Under the pieces are notes generated by a model. The model had not been told where the DNA came from, made no database searches, and was given only the letters and a program-made list of their open reading frames with translations. A stretch of 64,000 bases of DNA from an uncultured Clostridia bacterium (GTDB taxonomy: Bacteria; Bacillota; Clostridia; UBA1381): NCBI GenBank assembly GCA_934462715.1, contig CAKSIJ010000002.1, forward strand, positions 177,174 through 241,173, written 5' to 3'. Positions 26,101 to 34,763 of this stretch are shown piece after piece. Position 1 is the stretch's first letter. Every line of letters begins with the position of its first letter. The position numbers were made by a program, and so were the translations under genes.

Positions 26101-26711
26101 AATTCCTCGCCCGTAAATTCGGTTTCCACCAAAACGGGGGTTATAGAATTGTCAACCGCAACATAGGGTGCGTCAATATCGTTTCCCAGTGCAGTATCAA
26201 GCATTAATCTTATACCGACCGTTTCCTCCTTTCCGCTGTTGTTTACAACCTCATAGGAAATACCGGTATTTCCTATCGTATCGGTATTTGCGTCCTGTCC
26301 CAATGCAACCTTTTGGATAATTTCGATATTATTAATCGTCCATTTGGTTGTCATCAGTCTGCCGCCGCTGCTGATTTCCGGTGCGTCAAGCTTTGACGCA
26401 CTTCCGAAAAATCCGTAGTCCTGACCGAAAACATAGTCTTTCTTGCCTATACGAACGCTTGTAAAGGAGGTTCCGCCGCTTTGTGAGCCGTCCTCTTTAT
26501 ACAGAAGCGGAATTTTGTTGTCAAGCTGTTTTTTCGGATTTCCCTCATCGGTTTCTATCGAAAATCCGCCGGTTTTGGCATTAAAAGAATACGACAGATA
26601 ACCGTTTGTTATCGAATATATATTTTCATTTTCGGCATATGCCGCAGGCAGTGCCGATGAAAGCGCCGCCGCGGAAAGTATACCGCATAATATTTTTTTA
26701 AATATATTCAT
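20112..26711 (-). CDS. Giant secreted SLH-domain surface protein
   Basis: A 2,199-residue protein with a signal peptide (hydrophobic segment ending PAAYA near residue 26). Residues about 30-300 form a beta-rich domain of unknown family. Residues about 300-560 look like Ig-like modules. Residues about 650-1140 hold alternating hydrophobic, glycine-rich strands with a charged linker near 780-835. Residues about 1180-1900 are Ig/fibronectin-like. A short helical segment follows near 1900-1950, then a beta repeat resembling bacterial InlB B-repeats and three SLH domains at about 2010-2199 (FAPNDKLTRGM, FAPNDNITREQ, LNPKDNTTRAEA). SLH domains bind pyruvylated secondary wall polymer, so it should be fixed to the wall. 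No catalytic domain is recognised. It lies 5 bases after another giant gene, in a TetR-led operon. Confidence 0.88.
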   Translation of the reverse strand: MNIFKKILCGILSAAALSSALPAAYAENENIYSITNGYLSYSFNAKTGGFSIETDEGNPKKQLDNKIPLLYKEDGSQSGGTSFTSVRIGKKDYVFGQDYGFFGSASKLDAPEISSGGRLMTTKWTINNIEIIQKVALGQDANTDTIGNTGISYEVVNNSGKEETVGIRLMLDTALGNDIDAPYVAVDNSITPVLVETEFTGEELPQQVRNLDSLTNPTKLSYLILKGWNGGIAPNRLTVGHWANLANTKYDYTPDKYCDFTNYSNKHRTPDSAAAIYWDNQTVAPGESVTVEALYGIGNFSEDKSTDSIGIDISAGRIELADDKKSYKNNGETEITVNIDNTYDSSVELGATVLQLTVDSEALEIVGSDKYSYNKLGKEIRTCTFTVRAKPQAEITAGTVYAALTTTRTDSTGNGETLETAAQRSIILPSVNGSLAAVQMTKVNPETVWTGGEKAVTITGNMKAFQALSGNQGWKAELVHTSSDHRVEIEKKNIAFIDKDYKNLSFMTDEELIVGEYKIVFTFDDKDLKEAFGQSITAAATLKVSADEKYRLKSYGIAALVRSTDFSVGSAYSEYNYFVFADEGEYRKFYDGELEKTAGVTTSTSGIPKTLKYAFGKDNNAIAENEILLVIRANLRETELEEADGTKRKYYRAEKADGDIIINNMLSYEGTKPLTLSAQNGHFDVKGDGVLKVVNSITVWRSAWSFSGSNGGVLTLDTKRFDKCRTNVQSNKLKLTLDGAASMIQSIGGLLVGLKYGEMSSEWHEEAKGQVTYGIGFGGKLSLPIKAKEKKETEAVLTADQEDVSDSMNSLFAEPDEPDTGKIDKNEGKKEKQKETLALETTMSEGRLSISADNVLFGEKPKTGSDGKVITEDNNIKINDTGFVGINTTASLALPKDLLGDLVTNMPGIYASVTINTIDNIYTVGAGVALKIIECEGLLSFKETTIKNKQAIVPDAIKFSINDGLMIPIAPPVLYMTGLGGGIEGLADTIGGEFDKLPPITILLSTRLMAINTLIGDFKAKINLTGLSLDGTMKLKYAESIATVEAGISARWIDPWELNLYGKISILMGVLQGGLTVNVADNYFYGYVYASLCIPNSIPLVGGKELGGVEAAVSHKFIGGNIKIIGIKFGFIYYWGGDFSFGRNIDLSAPPKNNISGQSAQNMRELEESNSDGAGYYGTNIYPIKTQAVDNSRAISLFAADDYKDITVKAENAEGSNALLFEIPYTGMGDPQIGDFILKNPQQNTAVLQPDDGMGGGSFIVQDMGENGKSIFITVTDKSLIKNGDWTLRYKTQNINITDFTMCRVDDIPELTVFNASYDGKKLNADWQMSSRSDTLGTLDVYLTEDKDILEKLKTENNTGLSIGTNVLHEENVKANDSRRSFELPKTLDNGNYYTVISYKTSDGISNRITDTPFEFVNPNLPKPVKEVKVKYGGNGNLYVEIEDADDPDYTNYIVEIEDMDNTALENNMSWFEKGDKSIFIGKEAKLVPGKNYRVNVKTLRVEENQPAPGNNENPTTSYYYGSDIVSTDGTFVMPSPVKPKLLKVKGDFDKNAEYINKDSIELNYTFENDVFAELTVNGQQLYSDNKFKKDWKFKIENLEDGDYIVDIKAFSLSKDYADGKKLSADNPDAQLAFTVDTSAPALSLAKKNAQSMDENTIAVFGSNTVIANDDGSYEFEGMTDAGAELSVEPPDDIRIVNSNGTFKVTGTVPDNSSIITETIKSADKAGNTSELTVTIVGSEYGSFERIELMADGKAISENINGEKRITLKNGADTKLSVTGIKADGRSFEILDDTIEWKLLYDKNAVTFKDGSVTAVMPGETAVKAKLNTAEVQNENGLLSYLGLEDYVLLTIEENSKADLKEAIDKAEKLLSDNPKASAKNALRSAIDKANTVYKNSKASDNEISEQVTALNKAMDTFKDSLDKGGDSNPSSGSSNITVGSFYKLTLLPTENGKATLSHTKVRYGTSVTITAKPEEGYVVADMLINGKSVGKAEIYTINAVTEDTVVEVKFKVKPRIPFEDVSENDWFYDDVCYVYDNGLFNGVSETLFAPNDKLTRGMVVTVMYRQEGSPDMSGTACGFEDVEENTYYHDAVAWAAQNGIVKGYSEKEFAPNDNITREQLAAIMYRFAGFKGEDTGLYKDLEIDSYTDKAEISDYAHEAFKWAVGSKLINGRTETTLNPKDNTTRAEAAAILQRYLTK

Positions 26712-26716
26712 AGCTT

Positions 26717-29700
26717 TTAAACCCTCCTTATATAAATCTGTACCGTAAAGTAGTCTTTTTTATCTGTCTGTACAAGAGCTGTATACCAGCCCCCGTTTTT
26801 AACCTCGGCACGGTATTTTCCGCTGCCCGGTGCGGTTTCTGCAAGCTGTACTCCCTGTGCGGTTTTCATCTGTCCCATCGTCTTTACGCCCTCGCAAAGC
26901 TTTGCATACGATGTTCCCGAGAAATTCTTAAGTTCGATTTCAAACATTCCGCTTTCAAGCTCAATTCTTCCGGCATAATCGGGCAGTTTTCCGTCAACAA
27001 GAACGATTGCGTCATTGTATCCGATAAGTCTTACCGTTCTCTTAGCTTCGGTTATGTTTCCTGCCTTGTCGCGCACCTTATAGGTAATGATGTAATCAAT
27101 ATTTCTGTCAAACGTGTTTGCGGACAGATTATCCGGATTGAATTTGCCGTAGTCGATTTCAACCTTATCGCTCAAATCGGTTTTGCCGCCGAACATATCA
27201 TATGCGGTAAATGCTTCGCCCGGCTTTGCCAAAAGCTCCTTTGAATATTTTGTTCCGACATTTTCATTTTCGTAGAAAATCATCTCCGGTGCGCTCAGCT
27301 CGATTACCGGCGGAGTTTTGTCGATAAATTCAATATCCAGTCCGTATGACGCCGTCAGTCCGTTGTTTTTTATCATGTTGAAGATAAACATTCCGTTGGC
27401 ATTGAACACCTTTTCATTTTCGGTATTATATCCGCCGTTGCTGTCCATAAGCTTAGTCGGCTTGTCGGTTGTGATTTTAACCGTTACATCTTCGCCGGTA
27501 ACATTATACTTGTCACTTGCGGCAATATATCCGGCTTCATCGCCCGGTATAAGCGTTTCGCTGCCCTGCAGCTTTGTCCATTGTCCGTTGTCATCAATAT
27601 AATAATTGTAGCTCCATGTAATCTGCTCGATTTTCGGTGCTTCCGTATCGATGTCCGAAATATTCAGCGTTACAAATGAAGCAGTTCCCTCATCATCATA
27701 TACTCTGAACGTGTATGTTCCGTTCTTATAGAAGGTATACTTTGCTTCAATAAGATCGTCCCCGTCATACTTATTGATTCTCTGCGTTATTCCTCCGTAT
27801 GAAACGGTAAGCTCTGTAAGCTTTCTTTCAAGATCTATATCTACGCCGTTGATTTGCGCTTTTTCAAAGGTAACGTCAACCGATCTTTCATCATCACTCA
27901 GCACTGCAACCGCGCTTACCGACGGCGGAACTTGGTAGATCTGCTTCACGCTTACAATATCCGTACCCTCGTTGCCGTAATCGTCCTTGAAATATACGTT
28001 AACAGTTCCGTTCTTTGTAAACGCAATTGTTGAATTTCTGTAGTCAACGTTAAAGTCTGCATTTGTAAGTTTGCCTGTCGCTTCAACATAAGTCAGATTA
28101 ACGTTCGGCTTTGTGTAGGTCAATGCCGCAGTAACAATTCCGGAGGTTTTTTTCTCAGCTTCAACATTGTAGCTGATATTCTTGATTTTTGGCGTTTGGG
28201 TGTCGATGTTCGGTGCTGTCAGGCTTATCTCTGTTTTGTTTCCGACATTATCATAAAGAACCGCCGTGTAGATTCCGCCCTTTGAAAGCTCTGCTGTATA
28301 GCTGTTCTCATCAACCCTGTTGACGGCAGCGTCACCGTCCGGTCCGCTCAGTCTGAACTCTCCGATTCCGCTTTCCTTATCCTCAACATAGAATTTTACC
28401 GTAACAGGCTTGTTGGTTTTGATTGTACCGCCGTCAATTGTATATGTGATTGTTCCCGGTATATTGTCAAATTTTGTAAGAGCCGCTTCTGCCGAATATG
28501 TGTAACCGTATTTATCCTTTATTTCAAAGGTAAATATGTTTTCGTAAGAGTCAAGCAGTCTTTCCTTTTCTCCGCCGTTGTTAACGATTCTCAAACCTCG
28601 TTCGTTGTACTCATCAGTAAAGCCGATTACAGCCTTTGCATTTTTGTAATAGGTATCTTCACCCACAGTCTGCCAGCTGCCCGAGGAATCTTTATAAAAG
28701 TAACTTATTGTTACATCATTCTCTGTTATCGGAGTTTTGCTGATGTTTTCAACCCTTATCGGAATTTCTTTCGCACCGCCCTCAGCACCTGTTTTACTGA
28801 CGGGCGTTACACGCATTTGAGCGTTTTCCTTAAAGGTTATAAACATTCTTTTAACGCTTTTCGGATTTGTGTCCGAATAGATTGTAAGAGAGAATTTCTC
28901 ATTATCATACGTATACGGCTTTTCAGTGTAGTCAATCGGATTTCCGTCCTTATCATTCAGAGATATGTCTTCAGTCAGATACGTTTCTCCGTTGTATTCT
29001 ATCCTAACGCTGTCAAGTCCCGATTGAGGATCGTACATTTCCGCCTCAACGTCAACATTTCCGATTGTCGGCAGAATTGTTGAATACTTTTCGTTTGTCT
29101 TGGGATTTGTATTATCGATATTATCGATAACGGCGCACTCCTCCCACATTGCGTCGGGAGTCTGCGTTTCAAACAGCTTTGCCGTAAAAGTTCTTTCATA
29201 TATCTCCGCTTCGCCGAAACCGTTTTTGTCCCAAAGCTGCCATACGTCATATATAAGCTTTGTATATCCGTTCAATTCTTCATTAAAGTATTTTTCCGAT
29301 TCGCCGGTATTCAAATTAAAGCCGCCGCTTTCATTTGAAACCGGAGAAAGCAATACATTTGAATCGATCGGTTCGGCTATGAGCATTAATACACCAAAAT
29401 ATGAATGAGGCGATACCCATTCTTCGTTTGTTACGTCCTTGTCGATTTTGTTGTTATTCTCGTCATACATTCTTTGAATCAGCTTCACGCTTATTCCGTT
29501 TTTGACATTCAGCTTTACATCGTTATCGGTAACGTTTATTTCACAAGCAATTTCGTTTCCGTTTTCGTCAAGCATTGCATTTCCGAACGAATCAAGCGGA
29601 TAAAGCTTATATGCTCCAAGCTCTCCTATCGGGAAGCTTACAGTTTGGGAACGTGTTCCCGTCTGCCGTCTTGCAAGCTCGTAGTTTGTTTCGTCGACCG

Positions 29701-32700
29701 TCAATTCCTCGTCCGGGGTGTCGGTTATGAGGTTCTGCGGAAGCACGTATACCGGAACATTGAATTTTGCTGTAAGAATTGCCTTTGCTCCGGCTTCTTT
29801 CGGCATTACCTCATAGCTCATCAGCTCAATCGGTGCTTTCTTTGACATTAACGGCGATTCATCAAATACGATGTCATCTTCATTACCCAAGCTGTCTGCA
29901 CTTCTTAAACCGATACAGTATTCTCCCGTAACTCCCGATAATGTCAGCCTGTAAAGCATATCGGTTTCACCGTCATAGTTAAACGCTTCATCGGCTCCTC
30001 TTGCCTGTTCCCAGTTATCAGACATAAGGGAATTTCCGATATCAAAATATTCCTCCTTGATTTTGCCGTCCTTACCTAATGCCGATTCAACCTCGGCTTT
30101 CGGAATAAGCGCAAGCTTTACGCTCAAAGGTTCAACGTCCTTTACAAGGATTTCCGCTTTTGCATTAATTCCTCCCCTGTCAGGATCTCCCACAGATTCC
30201 GTACCGACATTTTTAATTTCCGCTGTCGGAGCCATGCGGTCTATTTCGGTAACAGTAACAGGAATTTCAACGCTGTTGCCTGCCCAATCGGCTGCCGTTA
30301 TAATGCTGTCGGTATTTTCCTTTATGCTTACGTCAAAAACATTCGCTTCGGTTTCAGAGCGTGTAAGCACTACATTCGGATCTCCCGCAAATGCCGTAAG
30401 CTCGGTATCAAAGTTATCGCTCAGATACAGTTTTCCTTTAATCTCGTCATTTGTATGTATGCGGTTATACACAAGTCTGTGCTGCGGTGGTGTTTTATCG
30501 CAATAATACTGTGCCGACGCGGTTGTGTAATAATTCTCATCTGCTGCGTCGGGACTTACACCCTTAGTCACCAGAACCGACTGAATCTTAATTTCATTCA
30601 GCCCCTCGCCGAAGGATAAACCCGAATTATAGCTGCACTCCGCCTTTATTGTATTACTTTTAATTGTACATTCATTATTTAATATCCAGCTTGTATACGC
30701 TCCCGTGCTGTCGGCGGTTCTGTAATACATATTCGGAGCTTCTTTCAGGCTTTCCGCATTTGCAAAAGGCATTTCAGCCGTCAGCTTGATTGTGTATTTG
30801 CCCGATGTAATCGGGAGCGATCCGTATTCCTTATCAGTCACTATTTCCTCGGTAAGTTTTGCAGCTTCCGTTACAAGATATACGCAACTGCTCACCTTTT
30901 CGGTTGTATATCCGTTGTAATCAGTAACTCTTACTTTAAGAGAATAAGCTCCGTTAGCGGCGTCACTCAATACCACGGTGTGATTTACCGCTCCGCCCGT
31001 TACGGGTATTTCAAATTCGTTTTGTCCCTCAATATCATCTCCGTTCGGAGCTACGAATTTACCGTATGCCGAAACGATTCCCGATTCATCGGTTGCCTTA
31101 ACGGTAAATTCATGAGTACGGCGAAAGGCTGTTCCGCTTTTCGGGCTTACTCTCAATTCGGGAGCTTCATTGTCAAACGCAAAGTCCTGCGATATTGATG
31201 CGGAGTTGCCGGACGGTGTAACGATTCTGCAAACCAACTTATACTTTCCGTTCAATATAACCTCGTTCCCCGAATCGGTTTTCTGTGTTCCGCTTCCTAT
31301 CTCTTTATCACCTTTTGTGTAAAGTCTTTCCGCCGCAATATATTTTCCGTCCGGGTATCTCCATCTGTAGTAAACCTTGTTTACGTCTAAGGTTGTGATG
31401 CTTATATCATAGTCTTTCAAGGGCAGATCGCAGATCCCCGAAACATCAATGCTTGCCTCCGTATTTTCGTTGTCCGCACTGATTTCCCTGAAGCTTTGAG
31501 CTGTTCTGTTTTGGAACTTATCCTCTGCAAACCAGTAAACCCTGCCATCGAATTTCATACCGCTTGCAACCTTTATCATAGCCGTTGCAGAGGTTTGGAT
31601 AACGGACGGATCCTGGTCTATATATGCCCATTTTCCGAAAACAGAATCGAACGTTCCGCTCGTCTTATTCATTTCCGAATTTTCATCAAAGTCGGGCGCT
31701 TTACCGTTACCTTCAACAAAACAGTAGTAAATTTTTCCCGTTCCCGATGCGTCCGACAGCGTAAACGGTACCTTTATATTCATAGTACCGTCGGGAAGCC
31801 TTTCCTTATCCGCCGTATTAACCGTAACCTCCGGGGCTTTGTTGTCAAGCTTTATGTTTTCAAGAGTCTGAGATAAGCTGTTTCCTGCCGTATCCGTTCC
31901 CTCAAGCCTCATCGAATAAATTCCCTCAACAGCCCTGTTTAATCTCAGCGTGATTTTTGTACTCATATCCTTTGCCGCCGGAACAATGTAATATGCCGAT
32001 GTAAGCGGATTTCCCGATGAATCGTACAGCTTATATAAATATGCGTTTTGCGTATTCGAGGTGTTTATATTTTCATCTGCAACAGAGGTCAGAGCAAGCT
32101 CCTTGTGCCATTCATTGATTTTACCGTCAACCGCCGTAAGCGTAACCTTTGGGGTTATGCTGTCGACCTTTCTTGATGAGAAGAAACGTTCACAGTCGCC
32201 CGGGGTCTGTTTGCTGTTTTTGTCATCATAAAGCAAATACACATTATCGTTTGCGCCCATAGGCTTGAGCCTGCCGTTTTTCATAATAACGGTCACGCCG
32301 ACATCGTTTGAATCAAGTCCGTTCTGCATTTTAAAACTGACATTGAACCGTCCGTATTTGTCCAATGTAAATGATTTGCTTTCCGCGTCAATCGTCTTGT
32401 CGGTATCGCCTAACTTCAGCTTTATCGAATCAAATTTCAGTTCTGCGCCGTTAAAATGATATGTATTTAAATGATTGTTTCCGCTGCCCGTCTTTACCGC
32501 AATTGTGGCGTTTATCGACTTGCTCGCGCTGTTGTAATAGTGTGCCCCTCCGTACTTTGAATCCGTACCGGTATTGCTCAGTGTGAAATCTTCAAGCGCA
32601 AAGGCTTTTCTTATTAATATGATTTCCGCATACTCGAAAACATTCTGACACGCTCCGTCCTTAACCATATAGTAGCTCATTGTAATTTTCAGCATATTTG

Positions 32701-33538
32701 CGCCGTGCTTTTTCATGTAATTGTTAAGCTTTCCTTTGTCGAGCTTAACCCCCATTACTCTGTCGCCGAAGGCTGTAGTCTTGACTATTTCCTCAATTCC
32801 GTTTGCCTTAATGCCGTTGTATTGGTCAACAGTTCCGTCGCTCCACTCGCATCTGCCCGATAATTTAATCATCGGTGCGTCCGAGCAGTCCATTGCATAA
32901 TACCCGGTGCCCAAGGGTTTGCTGAACGTGTCGGAAACTATTCCGTCATATTCGTATGAAACGGTACCCGTTTCGCTGCCGTCAAGATAAAGGGTATCGG
33001 TCAGCTCTCCGAAATTTCCGCTGCTGCTGAGTTCTCTTGTGTTAAGTGCCGAAACAATTGCTTCCGATACCTCAGCCTCATCTTTCTGCGTATCTATCCA
33101 GCCGGCATTTCTTCCCGACGGAATATATTGCTCTGAAGCGTATTCATAATCACTGTCATTGCTCTCGGCTCTTTTATATACCACTCTGTAATAATCGACT
33201 TTCAAGCCGTCTGTGGAGGTATTCTGCAATCCGTACTTTCCGATTGTCCACGGTGCGTCCGTAAGAGTTATCGTTGCGGAGGTTTCCCTGTTCTTCTTGT
33301 TTACATTCGGAACGTCCACCGTACCCAATTTGGTTCCGTCATTTGAATAAACGTTGAATTTAATCGCACCGTTTGTGCTGGCGGAATTTCTGGAGTTGCT
33401 TATCTTTATTCCGATTTTGTACGTCCATTTCTGCATTTTCGGTTTACTGTCCGCCGCATTTGCCGGGAGTATTATTGTTGACAATATCATTATCATACTT
33501 ATCAATACCGATGTGACGCTTTTGAAATACTTTTTCAT
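26717..33538 (-). CDS. Giant secreted protein of tandem Ig-like domains
   Basis: About 2,273 residues with a signal peptide (hydrophobic core ending ANAADSK). Most of the length is a chain of bacterial Ig-like domains. Their junctions repeat a D-x-x-x-P-x-I/V pattern, for example DNKAPEVTV, DNEAPELRV, DKTPPQHRL, DTQTPKIKN, DTEAPKIEQ and DKTPPVIEL, giving at least eight or nine modules. There is no SLH, LPXTG or catalytic domain, so attachment is unclear; pairing with the SLH protein encoded 5 bases downstream is likely. The start at 33538 is chosen because AAAGGA lies 9 bases upstream; an earlier ATG at 33556 lacks a site. It is co-transcribed with a TetR-type regulator. Possible roles are adhesion or a structural fibre; function unknown. 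Confidence 0.88.
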   Translation of the reverse strand: MKKYFKSVTSVLISMIMILSTIILPANAADSKPKMQKWTYKIGIKISNSRNSASTNGAIKFNVYSNDGTKLGTVDVPNVNKKNRETSATITLTDAPWTIGKYGLQNTSTDGLKVDYYRVVYKRAESNDSDYEYASEQYIPSGRNAGWIDTQKDEAEVSEAIVSALNTRELSSSGNFGELTDTLYLDGSETGTVSYEYDGIVSDTFSKPLGTGYYAMDCSDAPMIKLSGRCEWSDGTVDQYNGIKANGIEEIVKTTAFGDRVMGVKLDKGKLNNYMKKHGANMLKITMSYYMVKDGACQNVFEYAEIILIRKAFALEDFTLSNTGTDSKYGGAHYYNSASKSINATIAVKTGSGNNHLNTYHFNGAELKFDSIKLKLGDTDKTIDAESKSFTLDKYGRFNVSFKMQNGLDSNDVGVTVIMKNGRLKPMGANDNVYLLYDDKNSKQTPGDCERFFSSRKVDSITPKVTLTAVDGKINEWHKELALTSVADENINTSNTQNAYLYKLYDSSGNPLTSAYYIVPAAKDMSTKITLRLNRAVEGIYSMRLEGTDTAGNSLSQTLENIKLDNKAPEVTVNTADKERLPDGTMNIKVPFTLSDASGTGKIYYCFVEGNGKAPDFDENSEMNKTSGTFDSVFGKWAYIDQDPSVIQTSATAMIKVASGMKFDGRVYWFAEDKFQNRTAQSFREISADNENTEASIDVSGICDLPLKDYDISITTLDVNKVYYRWRYPDGKYIAAERLYTKGDKEIGSGTQKTDSGNEVILNGKYKLVCRIVTPSGNSASISQDFAFDNEAPELRVSPKSGTAFRRTHEFTVKATDESGIVSAYGKFVAPNGDDIEGQNEFEIPVTGGAVNHTVVLSDAANGAYSLKVRVTDYNGYTTEKVSSCVYLVTEAAKLTEEIVTDKEYGSLPITSGKYTIKLTAEMPFANAESLKEAPNMYYRTADSTGAYTSWILNNECTIKSNTIKAECSYNSGLSFGEGLNEIKIQSVLVTKGVSPDAADENYYTTASAQYYCDKTPPQHRLVYNRIHTNDEIKGKLYLSDNFDTELTAFAGDPNVVLTRSETEANVFDVSIKENTDSIITAADWAGNSVEIPVTVTEIDRMAPTAEIKNVGTESVGDPDRGGINAKAEILVKDVEPLSVKLALIPKAEVESALGKDGKIKEEYFDIGNSLMSDNWEQARGADEAFNYDGETDMLYRLTLSGVTGEYCIGLRSADSLGNEDDIVFDESPLMSKKAPIELMSYEVMPKEAGAKAILTAKFNVPVYVLPQNLITDTPDEELTVDETNYELARRQTGTRSQTVSFPIGELGAYKLYPLDSFGNAMLDENGNEIACEINVTDNDVKLNVKNGISVKLIQRMYDENNNKIDKDVTNEEWVSPHSYFGVLMLIAEPIDSNVLLSPVSNESGGFNLNTGESEKYFNEELNGYTKLIYDVWQLWDKNGFGEAEIYERTFTAKLFETQTPDAMWEECAVIDNIDNTNPKTNEKYSTILPTIGNVDVEAEMYDPQSGLDSVRIEYNGETYLTEDISLNDKDGNPIDYTEKPYTYDNEKFSLTIYSDTNPKSVKRMFITFKENAQMRVTPVSKTGAEGGAKEIPIRVENISKTPITENDVTISYFYKDSSGSWQTVGEDTYYKNAKAVIGFTDEYNERGLRIVNNGGEKERLLDSYENIFTFEIKDKYGYTYSAEAALTKFDNIPGTITYTIDGGTIKTNKPVTVKFYVEDKESGIGEFRLSGPDGDAAVNRVDENSYTAELSKGGIYTAVLYDNVGNKTEISLTAPNIDTQTPKIKNISYNVEAEKKTSGIVTAALTYTKPNVNLTYVEATGKLTNADFNVDYRNSTIAFTKNGTVNVYFKDDYGNEGTDIVSVKQIYQVPPSVSAVAVLSDDERSVDVTFEKAQINGVDIDLERKLTELTVSYGGITQRINKYDGDDLIEAKYTFYKNGTYTFRVYDDEGTASFVTLNISDIDTEAPKIEQITWSYNYYIDDNGQWTKLQGSETLIPGDEAGYIAASDKYNVTGEDVTVKITTDKPTKLMDSNGGYNTENEKVFNANGMFIFNMIKNNGLTASYGLDIEFIDKTPPVIELSAPEMIFYENENVGTKYSKELLAKPGEAFTAYDMFGGKTDLSDKVEIDYGKFNPDNLSANTFDRNIDYIITYKVRDKAGNITEAKRTVRLIGYNDAIVLVDGKLPDYAGRIELESGMFEIELKNFSGTSYAKLCEGVKTMGQMKTAQGVQLAETAPGSGKYRAEVKNGGWYTALVQTDKKDYFTVQIYIRRV

Positions 33539-33580
33539 TAACTTCTTTCCTTTCATTTAAATATTAGCTGCTTTTACTTT

Positions 33581-34294
33581 TTACCGTATACTTCCGTTTG
33601 CCAGTATTTCGTCTGTGAGCGCAAAGTCAAATTCCATTGCTAAAGCTCTGAAAAGCTCCCGCATGACATTGTTGGCTATTCCCCTTATATCCGTACCCGT
33701 TATGTACCCAACAATTTTCTTCTGCTCCTCCTCCGGAACGGAATATGCCGTAAGGCTCATTTTCAGAAAACGGCATATTTTATGCTCCAAAGTAAAATAC
33801 ATATCGCATTTTTTTGCCATATATGCCCTCATTATTCCTGCCGAGCCTATTTCAAGCTCATAAAAATCACTTTCCGAGCACTCGGGCATATAATCATGAA
33901 ATATTTTGTACAGCTCCGCCGCTGTTTTTTCATATATGTACTCCGCAGTATCTTCAAGGCTATACACCAAAACATATATTTCTCTTAAATACTCGTTAAG
34001 CTCTGCAAGCGTAATCTGTATCGCTGTTTCAACCGCATAGATAAAAACCGGCTTTGCTTCGGGTGCGGCGATACTTCTTGCCATTTTAAACTGGTTGTCA
34101 AACATAAATCTGACAAGCTCCAGCAAAACTCCGTCCTTTGTTTTGAATATGTTTTGAAAGGTACTGTTCGAAACGTTTGCCGCCTCCAGAATGTCAGCCA
34201 TTCTCGTGCTGTTGTAGCCCTTTTCCAAAAACAGTCTGACGCAGGCGGAAAGTATTCTTTTCTTTGATTCTTCGCTTTCCTTTCTTCTTATCAA
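33581..34294 (-). CDS. TetR-family transcription regulator
   Basis: A 237-residue regulator. The N-terminal DNA-binding domain (ILSACVRLFLEKGYNSTRMADI then ANVSNSTFQNIFKTKDGVL) is a normal TetR helix-turn-helix; the C-terminal 180 residues are the helical ligand and dimer domain. The start is TTG at 34294, preceded by AGAAGGTGG. It is the first gene of an operon with the two giant surface proteins, 42 bases before the first, so it probably controls them and itself. The ligand is unknown. Confidence 0.9.
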   Translation of the reverse strand: MIRRKESEESKKRILSACVRLFLEKGYNSTRMADILEAANVSNSTFQNIFKTKDGVLLELVRFMFDNQFKMARSIAAPEAKPVFIYAVETAIQITLAELNEYLREIYVLVYSLEDTAEYIYEKTAAELYKIFHDYMPECSESDFYELEIGSAGIMRAYMAKKCDMYFTLEHKICRFLKMSLTAYSVPEEEQKKIVGYITGTDIRGIANNVMRELFRALAMEFDFALTDEILANGSIR

Positions 34295-34385
34295 GTTACC
34301 ACCTTCTCTTCAGTTTTTTCCGTAAACAGCGTCTGCATTAAAATCACCCCGGCATAATGCAGGAACGCTCATTTTTGCCTATGTA

Positions 34386-34429
34386 TTGGCTTATATGCCA
34401 ATTTTATCACATTATCTATGCCATGTCAA
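34386..34429 (-). promoter_or_regulatory. TetR operon promoter with overlapping palindrome
   Basis: Minus-strand TTGACA (34424-34429), 17 bases, TAAAAT (34401-34406). The inverted repeat TTGGC-N6-GCCAA (34386-34401) begins at the last base of the -10 and covers the transcription start, a good position for autorepression by the TetR protein. The leader to the TTG start is about 100 bases. Confidence 0.7.
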
Positions 34430-34491
34430 TAGATGAAAGACATTTATTATTACAAATCGCATTAAATTTAACCAAATATTTCTATTGTTTT

Positions 34492-34516
34492 TATTGCAAT
34501 TTGTCAAATTGCAATA
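34492..34516. repeat. Perfect 11-12 bp inverted repeat
   Basis: ATTGCAATTTG (34493-34503) and its exact complement CAAATTGCAAT (34505-34515) are separated by one base; one further outer pair also matches. It lies between the minus-strand tetR promoter and the plus-strand tRNA promoter. No T tract follows, so it is more likely a protein-binding site than a terminator. Confidence 0.7.
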
Positions 34517-34531
34517 TTTTCAAAAAAAGTA

Positions 34532-34560
34532 TTGACTTTTTCCCGAAAATGTGATATTAT
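34532..34560 (+). promoter_or_regulatory. Promoter of tRNA-Leu
   Basis: TTGACT (34532-34537), 17 bases, TATTAT (34555-34560); the tRNA begins 16 bases after the -10. Confidence 0.75.
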
Positions 34561-34576
34561 TAATAAGCTGTTGTAA

Positions 34577-34663
34577 GCCGGTGTGATGGAATTGGCAGAC
34601 GTGCAAGACTCAAAATCTTGTGGTAGCAATACCGTGTCGGTTCGACCCCGACCACCGGCACCA
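34577..34663 (+). tRNA. tRNA-Leu (anticodon CAA)
   Basis: The acceptor stem GCCGGTG pairs with CACCGGC, with A discriminator and encoded CCA (34661-34663). The anticodon stem CAAGA/TCTTG surrounds the loop CTCAAAA, giving anticodon CAA for the Leu codon UUG. The long variable arm (about 14 bases, TGGTAGCAATACCG region) and TTCGA T-loop fit a class II leucine tRNA. It is a single tRNA with its own promoter and terminator. Confidence 0.95.
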
Positions 34664-34665
34664 AA

Positions 34666-34706
34666 AAAAGAAGCTCAGCTTTGATTTATAGCTGCGCTTC
34701 TTTTTT
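34666..34706. terminator. Bidirectional terminator between tRNA-Leu and GH31 gene
   Basis: AAAAGAAGC.CAGCT (34666-34680) pairs with AGCTG.GCTTCTTTT (34690-34704) with one mismatch. A or T tracts flank both sides, so it can end the tRNA transcript and the minus-strand GH31 operon. The stretch 34707-34763 shows nothing else. Confidence 0.85.
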
Positions 34707-34763
34707 CGTATTCCCGTACATTCCGGCTCAATTTTGTAATTCTCTGCGGTCAATAAGTATGAA

